Source: Hermatobates lingyangjiaoensis (lineage: Eukaryota; Arthropoda; Insecta; Hemiptera; Hermatobatidae). Taken from it: a stretch of 64,000 bases of DNA. The stretch spans positions 9,841,501 to 9,905,500 of the forward strand of contig JAPFBL010000084.1 of assembly GCA_026182355.1 (NCBI GenBank), in the 5' to 3' direction. Below the pieces are notes generated by a model that was given only the letters and a program-made list of their open reading frames with translations, was not told the origin of the DNA and did no database searches. Shown here one piece after another: positions 28,901 through 38,574 of this stretch; the first letter of the stretch is position 1; each line of letters starts with the position of its first letter. A program made the position numbers and the translations under genes.

Positions 28901-29989
28901 ACCCTATCAATGTCAACAACGTTAGAAGTAACTACTTTTTGACATGACTTTATTTTTCTGACATTAAAGTTTACTTAACGATTTCGACTAATTGCCTTCT
29001 CAATGTAAAATATCTCAGGAAAAATGATTTTGAATATAATGTACTGGTTATAAATTAAGAGCGTTTCCATAGTTTTTCTTTGAATAGTTTTTAGTTGATG
29101 GTGTCACATCCATATTTTTTAAGATAATAAAATAAATTATGTTTTAAAACCGTGTAACCTAGAGTAAATTTAATATACCTTATTCTACTTAAATTGATAT
29201 TATATGAAATTTATGTAATCCATACAATGTATATTGTTTTACTTGGTACAGTTCCAATAATTTACTATTATTTATTATCAAGACTAATTGAAGCAATGTT
29301 TATTTAGATACAAAGGTCGTCTGTGTGGCCTATGTGGTAATTACAATGGGATTTCGAGAGACGACATCATATCAGGTCGGGGGAAGCTTGTCGCTGACGG
29401 AGACAGGCTGGGTGGGTCCTGGAGAGTCGGAGGGAGGAAGGCTTGTACCAGGCTGGGTGCCCCCAAGCACTGTCCCACCGCCCACTTACCCTTCCACAGG
29501 AGGATACAGCACAGGCTTTGCAAGCCCTTATCATCTTCAGTATTTTCTAGATGTCATAATAGGCTCAACTATTCCATTTACTTTAAGTAAGTACCCTTAC
29601 TTGTATTTTATTTCTTAAAGATTAAAATATCACTCACTAACTGGTTGAATAACCTAACTGATCGAAAATCAAACTAATTGTTAATTCTTAAAAAAAAAAG
29701 TTATGTTTTAAGAAAGGGTGTGCAGCCAGTTAATGATAACAGTTCAACATAATATAGACTACTCTTAACAGAATAATATTTAGTATATGACTACCTTATC
29801 CATCCCATCGGCCTATAGAACTAAGCAAATTTACAATCTTTCAGATCCTGTCTGGTGGACATGTGTGAATGCCCATCAAGGAAATGCTACTGTGAATCCT
29901 TCACTGCATATGCCCACGAGTGCAAAAGGCTTGGGGTTGATCTTCCTAACTGGAGAATAGATACGGGGTGTTTTTCCACTAGGCATTAG
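10850..29989 (+). CDS. cv-2: crossveinless-2 / BMPER orthologue, 9 exons (5' end missing)
   Basis: The nine exons join as 10850-10949, 11800-11976, 20687-20869, 21773-22032, 23927-24086, 25886-26073, 28131-28321, 29308-29586 and 29845-29989. Every intron is GT-AG, the phases match at each junction, and the total is 1,683 nt (560 residues plus stop). Domain order is half of VWC1, VWC2, VWC3, VWC4, VWC5, VWD and a C8-like cysteine region, which is the architecture of cv-2/BMPER. Family knowledge: this is a secreted, matrix-associated protein that binds BMPs through its VWC domains and Chordin/glypican partners, and raises or lowers BMP signalling by context (crossvein formation in flies). The signal peptide and first half of VWC1 are not seen and are probably upstream of the window. 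The C-terminal TIL domain is also not found. Kielin/chordin-like proteins have similar domains but many more VWC repeats, so cv-2 is the better call. Confidence 0.93.
10950..11799 (+). other. cv-2 intron, 850 bp
   Basis: The stretch is AT-rich between a GT donor and a TTTAG acceptor. No repeat or second coding signal was recognised in it. Confidence 0.8.
11800..11976 (+). CDS. cv-2: cv-2 exon: VWC domain 2
   Basis: One 177-nt exon in phase 1-1 carries one whole VWC domain. It opens with [14 protein letters not shown], has EPCRLFTC in the middle and ends with GACCPTCPG, which closely follows BMPER VWC2 (CxYEG ... EPCxxxxC ... MCCPTCPG). The acceptor is TGTGTTTAG and the donor CCAG|GTACTA. Because the exon is symmetric, it could be skipped or duplicated without a frameshift, as is usual for VWC modules. 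It is richer in GC than the surrounding intron. Confidence 0.93.
14311..14640 (-). mobile_element. SINE copy with tRNA-like head
   Basis: Same family as the copies at 476-770 and 55560-55870. Minus-strand order is a tRNA-like head with a B-box-like GGAGTTCAATACCC, the conserved body (CTCTGGACTAG, AACGTCCTCTC, TACTCGTTAAAGATG, AATAAACTTAAGT) and the tail TGCAACCTAATCTAACCTAC. It sits in a cv-2 intron in antisense orientation, next to (TA)n. Confidence 0.7.
14755..14895 (+). repeat. diverged direct repeat, unit 1 (second at 15847-15990)
   Basis: Shares AGAGTAATAAAGT, then AAATAACAAA(C/G)CAATTAGG and TACACATAAAATATTTCT with 15847-15990 in the same orientation. Class unknown. Confidence 0.6.
15847..15990 (+). 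repeat. diverged direct repeat, unit 2 (first at 14755-14895)
   Basis: Same shared blocks as the unit at 14755, more degraded. The spacing of about 1.1 kb suggests two old copies of one element. Confidence 0.6.
16682..16724 (+). repeat. (TA)n microsatellite
   Basis: About 43 bp of pure TA, directly abutting the snap-back element that starts at 16725. Confidence 0.95.
16725..16972 (+). mobile_element. snap-back element, about 114-bp arms, hammerhead-like core in each arm
   Basis: Left arm 16725-16837 and right arm 16858-16972 are nearly perfect reverse complements around a 20-bp loop. Each arm contains CTGATGACGGTTCAACCGAA (16893 on plus, 16804 on minus). That is a hammerhead catalytic box CTGATGA, a short helix and a GAAA-like box. 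Such repeats are typical of Penelope-like element termini, which insert beside (TA)n. Confidence 0.7.
16893..16914 (+). ncRNA. hammerhead-ribozyme-like core
   Basis: CTGATGA, then CGGT-TCA-ACCG as a possible helix II, then AAAA. The G of GAAA overlaps the helix, so the fold is imperfect. A mirrored copy lies at 16783-16804 on the minus strand. Activity is not shown. Confidence 0.4.
17380..17545 (+). repeat. degraded relative of the 16725-16972 snap-back
   Basis: Shares GGTTTGAACCGTCTTCAGGA, GGTTGGAGACCAACA and CAAACCGAAAATTAGTGACT with the element just upstream, but the arms no longer pair well. Confidence 0.6.
17546..17914. other. spacer with a short unexplained open frame
   Basis: Contains a (TA)n tract (about 17572-17594) and a minus-strand open frame at 17648-17836 rich in polar residues ([18 protein letters not shown]). 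No family was recognised, and it may be a transposon fragment. Confidence 0.4.
17915..19300 (+). mobile_element. dispersed repeat family A, copy 3
   Basis: About 1.4 kb in opposite orientation to copy 1, beginning at the palindrome CTTTACTATAAGTAAAG and closely matching copies 1 and 4. It lacks the roughly 470-bp internal segment found in copies 4 and 5. It breaks off near 19300 within the segment equivalent to 1090 of copy 1. Confidence 0.78.
19797..19829 (+). repeat. (TA)n microsatellite
   Basis: About 33 bp of pure TA in a cv-2 intron. Confidence 0.95.
20687..20869 (+). CDS. cv-2: cv-2 exon: VWC domain 3
   Basis: One 183-nt exon in phase 1-1 encodes a complete VWC. It begins with [12 protein letters not shown], continues through [14 protein letters not shown] and [10 protein letters not shown], and ends with GHCCPSCIG. 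The spacing of its ten cysteines fits BMPER VWC3. The acceptor is TTTTTCTAG and the donor ATAG|GTTCAT. An 8.7-kb repeat-filled intron separates it from the VWC2 exon. Confidence 0.93.
20870..21772 (+). other. cv-2 intron, 903 bp, with a long CT tract
   Basis: Intron between the VWC3 and VWC4 exons. The only notable content is the (CT)n tract annotated separately. Confidence 0.8.
21351..21444 (+). repeat. (CT)n polypyrimidine microsatellite
   Basis: About 94 bp of near-pure CT repeat with a few TTTC interruptions, lying in a cv-2 intron. Open frames across it on either strand (poly Ser-Leu, poly Arg-Glu) are artefacts of the repeat. Confidence 0.95.
21773..22032 (+). CDS. cv-2: cv-2 exon: VWC domain 4 and start of VWC5
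   Basis: The exon is taken from the TTATCTAG acceptor because the reading [14 protein letters not shown] aligns with the GQRKxFxxPxGSCL linker that opens VWC4 in BMPER. VWC4 follows with [15 protein letters not shown] (a possible N-glycosylation site at NGT), CPPLDCPP and GLCCPTC. Then [11 protein letters not shown] starts VWC5, which is split by a phase-0 intron after CAG (donor GTAATT). It is 260 nt long and unusually GC-rich for the window. Confidence 0.9.
22488..22674 (+). repeat. snap-back inverted repeat, about 75-bp arms
   Basis: Arms 22488-22563 and 22600-22674 pair almost fully around a 36-bp loop (ACATATACGAATATTAAAT pairs with ATTTAATATTCGTATGTGT). No hammerhead core is clear. A MITE or foldback element is likely. 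Confidence 0.8.
22941..23090 (+). mobile_element. snap-back element with 70-bp arms between (TA)n tracts
   Basis: Arms 22941-23010 and 23021-23090 are nearly perfect reverse complements around a 10-bp loop. (TA)n lies on both sides (22870-22908 and 23088 on). The plus strand has CTGACGA, AGACCG...CGGTT and GGAAGATC (23015-23046), a hammerhead-like core with one changed base in the GAAA box. Same family as 46383-46550 and 55390-55500. Confidence 0.75.
23927..24086 (+). CDS. cv-2: cv-2 exon: remainder of VWC domain 5
   Basis: 160 nt following a TATAATAG acceptor. It reads [18 protein letters not shown], then [18 protein letters not shown], and closes with QCCPKCIE before a strong GTAAGT donor. 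With the end of the previous exon it completes VWC5, and the DGExW motif matches the FQDGExW of BMPER VWC5. It enters in phase 0 and leaves in phase 1, fitting the next exon, which completes the split codon as Ser. Confidence 0.92.
24087..25885 (+). other. cv-2 intron, 1.8 kb
   Basis: Contains a diverged copy of dispersed repeat family A (about 25010-25410). Nothing else was recognised. Confidence 0.75.
25010..25410 (-). mobile_element. family A, old degraded copy
   Basis: Recognisable blocks in the order of copy 1: a GAGTTCATAGTTTAGG-like block, an ACTCACTCACATACCCAC tract, CACACACAATCATCCAAAAA, and a terminal ATTTTTTCATGATCATTCTAC. Confidence 0.5.
25886..26073 (+). CDS. cv-2: cv-2 exon: VWD domain, part 1, with GDPH site
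   Basis: 188 nt after a TTGTTACAG acceptor, encoding [20 protein letters not shown], then [14 protein letters not shown] and [18 protein letters not shown]. This is the start of a von Willebrand type D domain. The FGDPHY motif is the known acid-labile autocleavage site (between Asp and Pro) of BMPER/Cv-2 and related VWD proteins, and it is intact. NDAR and SSWTK match the same positions of BMPER. The exon ends in phase 0 at AAG|GTTAGT. Confidence 0.95.
26074..28130 (+). other. cv-2 intron, 2.1 kb
   Basis: AT-rich throughout. No repeat family, RNA gene or extra exon was recognised. Confidence 0.75.
28131..28321 (+). CDS. cv-2: cv-2 exon: VWD domain, part 2
   Basis: 191 nt following an AATGTTTCAG acceptor. 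The product runs [34 protein letters not shown] (NVT is a possible N-glycosylation site), then [19 protein letters not shown]. The last block matches the GLEISWDGDSFVEV strand of the BMPER VWD domain. It leaves in phase 2 (CCAAA|GTATGT), and the split Lys codon is completed by the next exon. Confidence 0.92.
28322..29307 (+). other. cv-2 intron, 986 bp
   Basis: Holds a degenerate minisatellite of about 30 bp (28486-28960, annotated separately). Otherwise AT-rich without features. Confidence 0.75.
28486..28960 (+). repeat. degenerate minisatellite, period about 30 bp
   Basis: Units resemble ACTATAACAATGTCAGTAAC followed by about ten variable bases. The first five or six are clear by eye and later ones are strongly diverged. 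Because the period is a multiple of three, a short open frame with repeated TITMSVT-like peptides appears, but it has no splice or start context and is not called coding. Confidence 0.6.
29308..29586 (+). CDS. cv-2: cv-2 exon: end of VWD and start of C8-like region
   Basis: 279 nt after a TTATTTAG acceptor. It opens with [19 protein letters not shown], the most conserved VWD signature, then [38 protein letters not shown] and [16 protein letters not shown]. The last two align with the C8 region of BMPER (CQKLKS...FQTCHSTVDYATFY). It enters in phase 2 and leaves in phase 2 at TTTAA|GTAAGT. It is GC-rich, and a second open frame on the same strand (29325-29618) is only a shadow. Confidence 0.92.
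29845..29989 (+). CDS. cv-2: cv-2 last visible exon: end of C8-like region and stop
   Basis: 145 nt following a CTTTCAG acceptor. It reads [39 protein letters not shown] and then TGCFSTRH and a TAG stop. The first two blocks match the BMPER sequence just before its TIL domain (SCVTDMCECP, CYCESFLAY). The protein stops where the family normally continues into a cysteine-rich TIL domain. Either this species has a shortened C-terminus, or splicing leaves the exon at a weak donor (ACGGG|GTGTTT, 29968) towards a distant exon. I found no TIL-like exon downstream in the window. Confidence 0.85.
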
Positions 29990-30086
29990 CATTGGATTGA
30001 ACTTGTTTTCAGCTTCAGCCATTCTACTAGTCATTTCAACTCCTTTACCCACCTCTTAAGTAAGTACTTACAAATATATGCAGATA

Positions 30087-30092
30087 AATAAA
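30087..30092 (+). promoter_or_regulatory. possible cv-2 polyadenylation signal
   Basis: An AATAAA hexamer lies about 100 bp after the TAG stop of the last cv-2 exon. In AT-rich DNA such hexamers are common, so this supports a terminal exon only weakly. Confidence 0.35.
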
Positions 30093-30099
30093 TTTTATC

Positions 30100-33000
30100 T
30101 GCGGTTGAGTGTCGAGTGCCCGAAAAATACCATATAATTCCTTTTCTTCACTACATTATAATAAGAAGGAATTATTAACTTAATTGCAGTAAAGTGATTA
30201 TGATAGTCAACATAAAGGAATTAACTTTGGATATTTTAGTTGATTTACAAGTTTGATCGATCCTCTGAATGCATTTGAATTATTTTTACGATGGTGTCTG
30301 ATGTATGTATGCATGTATCTATGGATATGTGTGTGTTTTTTCCGTATATAAAATTTTGAAATTATTCTACAGATGCATTTTACAAATACAATTTCAAGAT
30401 CCTTAGAGAATTTGTCAGGCACATGGTTTCAATTGGTTTTGATGAAAAAAAAACTGTATTGTTTTTGGGCAATTTTATCTACTTATATCAACATGGGTAC
30501 TATTTTATCCTTATTCTTTTGGTTGTTCTAGAGACTATAAATATATAACTAGATTGCATTTATTTGAGTAATCCGTAATTTTATCAAATTTATATCTTTG
30601 TAAGGGACAATGTAATACTAAAGGTAACTACAGTTAAATTCCACCAGCATTAACTTGTCAGTTTTCTCTACCTTAATTTCATTAAAGTATTAGAAGTTAC
30701 AATAAGCAATTTATTAAGTATATTGAAAAAAAAACCATAATTTAATTTTAATAAATTCAAAAAAATACATGAACATATATATCATTAAAATAAATTAACT
30801 CTAAAAGGTACATAATGGATGAAATAATTAACTGTAATATTTACAATTAATTCATCAGATATCATTATCACATGAATATTATGTGTGATATTTATTATAC
30901 ATATAATATTCATACGCATCATTATTGGAATAAAACTTGTAGCCTAGCTTTTCTCATTTCATCTACTAATCTGTCTATTTTATAGTTAAATGCTTGATTT
31001 TATTAGTAACAATTTTACTTTCTCTGGCTTTATATTCACATTATATTACATTAAGATGATTTCGTTGAGGACTCAATATTTGAACAAAAAGTTGACAATT
31101 ACTTACCACTTAATTTAGAAATAACCACATTTTTTGTGGTAAAATTAATTATGGAGAAAGTATTAACAGTACCAAGAGTACTAACTAATTACTATTCTCT
31201 TTTTTTTAGCTCTGGAAACCTGAAAAGTTCTATGGTTTCATCTTTGATTATATGAAGGGTAACTTTAATTACTAAAAGATGTTTAAATTAATGCTAATAT
31301 TTAACGTTTTTTTTACAATTATTGTATCATTGCCATTCTTGAGCATTATTCTTTCTAAGCGTACACTTTTCATAAATAAACATGTCAATTATACTCTGAT
31401 AATAACTAATAAATGTAGTATTCCTATATAAGTCAATTAATTTAATCAACTTGAAAGTAGACCACCCAACATTTCTTTAGTTTAGTTTAGCAAAATACTG
31501 GTGGGGAAATATTGTTGTAGATATTAATTTAAGGGTTGATAAATCTTAATTCAATTAAGATACATCTTTTACCATACTTCCTTATTTGTAAATATTTAAT
31601 ACAAACAAGAAATAGATTTAATTGTTTAATAAATAGTTAAATCTTTAATTAAAGGTGATATTTTGTAATAAAATTTAACAGAATGTATTCTACACTGATT
31701 GAAATATGCACATGTGTTTTAATCTGACTAAGGATTTAAAAGTAAAAATATTATGTATATGAATATGGTGTATTTTGTAGGGCACTAACTGTTTTTTGTG
31801 AGGTATATTTCTGGGATATCCAAAAACAGTTTAAGGGAATACCCTGAGTGAAACTTAAGCGTATTTTTCTTTTTTTTCTTTTCAGTATTACCAGTGGTTT
31901 AGAACTATACCGAAGAACATTGGGAGCTTGTTATTTCATCACATCCCAAAAGTCCCACCCTTCTCAAAATGGATTTTTTTTTTTTTTAAGAAAAATGACA
32001 ACTTTTAATTTGCTTATATATTTACTATAAAGTATTAATACCTTGTAGTATTAATTTTTCTTAAATTTCATACTTAAAATTCCTGAAAATACTCATAAAA
32101 ATTAAAATAATAGAAGATATTTTCCTTTCAATTAATTAAATAATTTTAAATGGATTATTGTAGTAGTGTTCATTTAAATCAAGGAATAATTTTAACGATT
32201 TAGTGAAGTTTTAAAAAGAACAGTATAAACAACTGTTGACTGTGATTTAGTTTTTAATATAATGAAATATTTCTTTTTAGCTGAATCCTCTCAGTTAGAA
32301 AAAATTACAGTTTTTTTTAGAAAATATACGCGAATTGACAATGTTATATGTTTATAAAAAAAAAGGAGAATGGAAGATAAATTACTAATTTTTTATACAT
32401 GTTAAAATTAAATGTCACCACAATGATGTTAACATTATGAGCAACATAAACGAATTACCTCATACATTTATTTCCCTACTTTGCCAGTTACCGAACTTTG
32501 ATTTTTCATTAATATTTATTTTTCTATGGATTTGTCTTCCATTTATTGTAGTTTATATAAACATTCTCCTTTCTTTCGTTCCTTACTCATTTTTTTAAAG
32601 AATATTTTTAATTAAACAGATATACTCTCAGGATCGATTGGATATTACATTTCTTTCTTAAGGTTCTTGGTATATATTATGTGTTCAAATCTGTTTCAAA
32701 GAAGCTGAGTAAACAGCCATATTCAGAAACTTTTGTAAAGTTTTATTTATTTTAAAAATAAATTATATAACTGAAAATTAGTTTTAAACACACTTTAGTG
32801 GTATTTAAAACTAAATGCACCAAGTAATATTTAGCATAGTTTTTTCACATTAAAATAAAGAATTCTGTTCTTATTTGTGTATAGAATATTTTCGTATATA
32901 TATGTTATATATATTACCATTTTCGCATGCCAACCAACTTTAGTAATACTGATTTTATTATGTGACTGTAAATATTGTATATACTTCATAAATTAATTAA

Positions 33001-36000
33001 TATTTTTACTAATACCACAGTAATGTTTTAAAAAGTAAGTGGTCTTATTCCTACAATTTTATATTTGTATACCTACAAAGATGGAATTTAAGACGAGAAC
33101 TGAAACGACACTGGTATTGTTGTAAAGCCATATAAATAGTACTTCATACAATTTATAAGAGTTTGCACTAAATTTGCAAAAATGTTTACTTTTGAAATAT
33201 ATGATTGAATTTAGGAGGTTCATTGAAAAATGTATAGTTGCTATTTTTTATAAGGTAGTTCCATATAATACTAGACACTATTCAGTATTTTTTACATGTT
33301 CCAAAAATTTATTTTAGTTATTCCTACAAAGAATTTGTTTATAGGTTTATTTTTATTGAAGCAACAAAAATGTTTCATTACTAAATGTTCAACAAAAAAC
33401 ATAAAATAATCATAGATTTAGACCCTTAACTTCCGTGAGCAAATGGAGGAACTGCACACTACTGTCAGAAAAGAAATAGCGGAATTCATACAGTTCTTTT
33501 ATATTTTCACCTGCATCAGTTTTCCAATTCCCTCCTGAATAGTTTCAACAAGTGACTCTGCTATAATTTATATATTTCCATGTGTTTAACAATTTTGTTT
33601 CCCTTTTGTTTTGATTTTTCTTTTGGTCTTATATAGTCTTCTGTTTTCTCCTGGATTACGATTTAGTTTCTTTTAATTCTCATGCACGGTTATGCAGACA
33701 ATAGTACATAATAATTGAAAATGAAGTAATACTTTATTAACTAGTATGTATTATTATTAAAAAGGATCGAATAATGTTCAGAAATGTATTATGCAACATT
33801 ATGTTGTTTTTACATAATATACTTTTCCAAGGAATCAACAATATTTTACGTGCTCAATATTATAATGAATGACAACAGTGAATAAAATGGAAAATTAAAG
33901 AACTTAAAATAAGACCAATTGCATTGATGATTCATTATTAATATTTGTGTCATATAAGACAACAAATTTAGTGCTTTAAATTACATCATTTTTACCTTTA
34001 GTAATTAGAAACAACTCTTTAAATATATTAAACGTATTCGATATGAAATTTACAGATTTTTTGATGTTTAAAAGGACATCATATTTTTGAGTCCAACCTG
34101 AAATATTTTCTTTGCTTCGTAGTCAGTTTTCTAATATCACAGACATTACTTAAAAGACTTATTATCAATGGGAGCCATACATACTTGTCTTGAATATTAA
34201 TCATCAGCAGCTATTTTTATACTCAGGTTTTCAAAACTTCCAACCGTTTATAATCCTGGAATGTATTGAGAACCAGGAGAAACCAGACGCATAGGGTTTG
34301 CAATTAATTTTTGTTAAGATAAAAAATAATTAACAGAAAGTTTTTATTGCATTACAAAACAAATTTTGTTTGTCAGTTTAGGCGAGCTTTTGCCTAATTT
34401 TGAAAATATGTTTAACGACGGTTAAGAGATTCTAATTAGAGAATATTATTTTGGGATGATATTGAGGGAAATGTGCGTCATACCTATACCATTCATGATA
34501 AATAATCATCTCAGTAGATATTTTAGTAACTGTCTCCATATAGAAATATGCTTATCAATAAACATCTACATAAATAAAAACGAGTTAACTTGTCAAGTGT
34601 CGAAGTGTTAAATGAGTACTATATCCAATTTATATTATGAAAAATATTCTAACATTAATTTGTAAATTAAACACCTATTATGGAATTATGCTTCGTTGAA
34701 AAATCTTCAATAATATCTGGGGAACTATGTGGAAATAATTTTAAAGGTGTTTCTAATAAACATTGAAATTGAAATTGTAAAATACTCAGTAATCATATCA
34801 GTGTCTACATTTGTGATATTTAAACATACATTACTCATGAAAATAACCAATGGATTTATTGTAAGTTTTATTGAAATATTATGAAATCACTATAAACTGA
34901 AAACTAACTTTCTGAAAAGTGTGCATATCAGTAATCAGACTAATATGTCTTTTTTGAATGATTGTTCTGAATTTAATAAAACTGGAAGTCTTTGAATATA
35001 GCTTTTAGCTGTTCTCTTCAAATATGAATTACAAGTTACACAATATTACATCCAAGATTTTTCTATGAAAATTATATAGAGTAATTACGCTCATTTAAAT
35101 TATTTACTTAATTATTGAATATTTATTTATTTTGGCTGATTCATTGTTAATATATTTTGGTCATTCCATTCACTCTTCTATGATTGTTTAATTTTTATGT
35201 GTTGACTGAACCGTTGTGTAGAATTTCAAATTCTAGTACAATGTTTTTTTTTGTACTTTTGTTTCAGATCTCAAAAAGAAAAATAATTTTAATTTAATAT
35301 ATCCTTGATTGTAAGTTGCATAAGTTTTTCTTTTCTTTTACAATGTATTTTCTTCACAACGCTTTATATTGTAATAATAAAGCTTAAAGTGTTTTTACCA
35401 ACAGTAATTACTATTTTAAGTAAAAGTTCTAGTCATATAAGCTTTTAAAATAACATCAATAAATATATTGATACTTACCTTGTTTTATTTCCTAAATACA
35501 TTATTTAACTTATCCTTGCAAGTGTAATTTAAGTATCATTCTAATAATAGAAAGAGATTTTTCCCAATTCTTCAAGTAGTCTGGGACTCATTCTGCTCCC
35601 AATGGTTCAACTAATATTATCACATTATGCACTGGAACCACTCATGATTTTGCTTCTGTTAAATTAGTAAATAAATACCTTATCCTGTACTTTGATTCTT
35701 ATACCACAGTAGCGTATACCATCTCTGAAGCACCACAAAAGTTGTGAAGAGTAGAGTCAGCTGTTATTACTCCTAATTCAATATATCATTGTGTTCTTTT
35801 TATCCATTTTAGAAATGATGACTTTATTTTCTCATCCAGAGCTTTACTCAATCCATTTTTATTAGTAAATATAATTATTCATTTTACAATAGTTTATTAG
35901 TGCTTGTAATCAAAACGAGAATTTCTTGGGTGACTTCAACAGTGTTTTGTCAAATTTCGATAATTAAACTTAGGAATTTTAACCATTAGTATATTTTATT

Positions 36001-37250
36001 CTATGTACCAATTTGAAGTTTCCGGAGATTCGTAACAGTCAGTCATATTTTAATGAATTTTATGGATTTTCTCTCATCTTCTGAGCTGAAACTTAAACAG
36101 TAATTTAATTGTATTGGCCTTCTTTATAATTCATTGTAATTCTCCTTCATTTCTAAACTTACACAGTTATCAATAAATAAATCTCTCCTTAATTTCAGAA
36201 TAGTCCAGACACAAAAAGAAGTACACGTTATTGATATAACTTTTCTGCATATCCAGTTGTTGGTAATAGAAAATACATAGTTCTGAGTCCACCCAATAAT
36301 GATGAAATTCTTCACTTTTTGTTGTTGTTGTGCTTTCTATGACACGACTGTGAATCAAATACTTTTTTTTCTTGTGAATGATTTGATGTTTATAGGAAGG
36401 TGTTGCTATATAAATCACTGCTAAACATTCTTAACAAAATCGTATTAACACTTAGGCAGTCTTTCAATTAAATGGTACTCTTTTCTACACATTTTTTTTG
36501 AGAAAGTACACCTTTTTGTTGTGCTGAAAATTTCCAGACCAGTCTTATTTTGATGTTTAGTACTGGTCAATGAGAAAGAGAGTATCAAATTTTTTTTCAT
36601 CTGTATGTATATATCTTCAATGTTACTCTTCATTTATCATTCCTCCAAAGACTTTTCATATTCTAACAGAAGTTCAGATGTTCATATATTTTTTTTTTTT
36701 GAGTACTTAAAATATCTTTTGAGCCATTAAAATTATTTTTGGTAAAGGTACGTGTACTTTTAGCAAAGATTCTGAAGGATTTGCGGTTTCTGTTCTTTTT
36801 TTGAGAGGGATTGTTGTTCTCAATTACATCCAATGTTCTACAGTCAGCTGTACCAATATTACTACTATCATTATATTTTTTGGTATTGTCCTCTAACATC
36901 TACCCGAAACTACAGCCATTAATCCGCATTTCAATTCAATTTTACTTTCCGTTAGTTTTCCAGCAATATCTGCCCCAATTAATATTTCTACAGAAGTAAC
37001 TTCTTTATCTGATAGGAAATTATGTTTAGAGGCAGGAAGTGGTTGAAAAATAACTTCTTCTAATAGAAATTTAAAATTACATTATTATCGACAACACTAC
37101 CCATTCAAATTCTATTAGCAGTATATTTCCCCAGTTTTGTATGTACTCCAAACAATTCCATGTATGAGAGATTCACCTTCGCTACGATTGGCACGGGTAA
37201 GTCACCTTATTGCTCATTATGCAAATTTTAATCACTTTTTGTTCACCTGG
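30100..37250. other. 7-kb AT-rich stretch without recognisable genes
   Basis: Scanned for TIL-like cysteine-rich exons, tRNA-like folds and repeat families seen elsewhere in the window, and none was convincing. Short open frames (31848-32030, 36124-36999) are low-complexity and look random. Confidence 0.6.
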
Positions 37251-37254
37251 AAAA

Positions 37255-37620
37255 GATTGACCAGGGAGGACACGTGTCTCATCTCGATGCAACTATGGCC
37301 TTCTGGCAATTTCTGAAGGACTAAAGAACTTCTTTCTTGGTTTAGAGGAATGGTAGCCAATGTTATTGCTGTTTGCACTGGACATTGGTTAATTGGGAAA
37401 CATGCTACAAGGTTTCATTTGGAGACGAGGGATGTTTACAGAGCATCTTTGACAATCTTGAGATCTTAGCATCCACTGGTATCAGGAATCTAATTAAACT
37501 TATTATTCTCTCGAGATGGTTTGAGTAAACAGTGACGGGGCAGAATAGTTCATTCTTCTTTGTTGTGGCCTATGTGTGTTCTCTTGGGACAACCACTTCA
37601 ACCAAACCTAACCTAACCTT
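37255..37620 (+). mobile_element. non-LTR retrotransposon 3' end: RNase H remnant and tail
   Basis: Plus-strand frames read GMVANVIAVCTGHWLIGKHA then TRFHLETRDVYR (about 37350-37440). This is the LTGHxxIxxHAxR block of LINE RNase H domains. The 3' UTR that follows ends with GCCTATGTGTGTTCTCTTGG and the tail AACCTAACCTAACC (37595-37617). Frameshifts and stops show it is dead. The same tail ends the SINEs at 476-770 and 14311-14640, so this LINE family is the likely source of their mobilisation. Confidence 0.7.
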
Positions 37621-38574
37621 GTTCACCTGAACTACTCAATCTACAGAGCTATTTTTTTTTAATTAAAAATTTAAAAATCTCATAATTTTTGAGAACACGT
37701 AATGCCAATTTTGCATAAATATGTCTAAATTTTAACTGAAGCTTGATATTTCATTTGGTGTTGAATAAAGATGAGCAGTATTTTTTTATACAATATTCTA
37801 AAATAGTAGAACATAGAGTTGTTTTATTGCATATTACGAGAATTTAGATCCCATTTTTTCTGTTCAACTAGTAACTCTAGAAAATTGTAATTTTGTGGTG
37901 AGCATAGAACTAATAATGGTATTAATTTGAAAAAGCATAATTTCATATTAACGTATAAGATCAGTTCTGCATTAACATTTTGAACTTAAAATTGAATCTG
38001 AGATGTTATAACTCGATATTGGTCAAACTATTTGATTGATCTCAACCCAAACGTCGAACCCAAAGGTCCTGTTTACAGGAAAATAGACGGGATTGAATAG
38101 GACAAAACGTACGTTACAGTATATTTTTTTTTTAAATTTAGAATTAATTTGTTTCACTAAACTACTGAATAAAGAATTTTGAAATTTGAATAAAAGATCT
38201 ACCTAAAATGTTACACTATGATACAAAAATCAAAAATGTTGCAAGAAGTAATATGGTTCTAAAATAGCAAAACTCAACTCAGAATAATATCAGTTTATCC
38301 TTATTTGTCTTATTACTTTATATTAACTTAAAATATATATATAATAATTTTTTTTGTAACCTTTTAAACAACCCTTAAATTTGAAAATGTTCTTAAAACT
38401 ATATACTTATAAAACTCGGTCTATCTTGATTGCCTGTTTGCAGATAGGTGAAACTTATAATACCTGTTAAATCCAGTTTATACTAAATTATTCAAATAAA
38501 TATTAAAAAATAATAGAGAGTAATATAATTTTACAAATTTACTTTATTTAATTTACTAATTAATTAATAATCTT

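Noticed and set aside
29325..29618. Second plus-strand open frame over the VWD exon
   Set aside because: The other frame carries CGLCGNYNG and joins in phase with both neighbouring exons.
30013..30059. A 47-bp mini-exon after the cv-2 stop (TTTTCAG acceptor, GTAAGT donor)
   Set aside because: It would need a 45-bp intron and a weak donor, and its peptide has no cysteines, so it cannot be the TIL domain.
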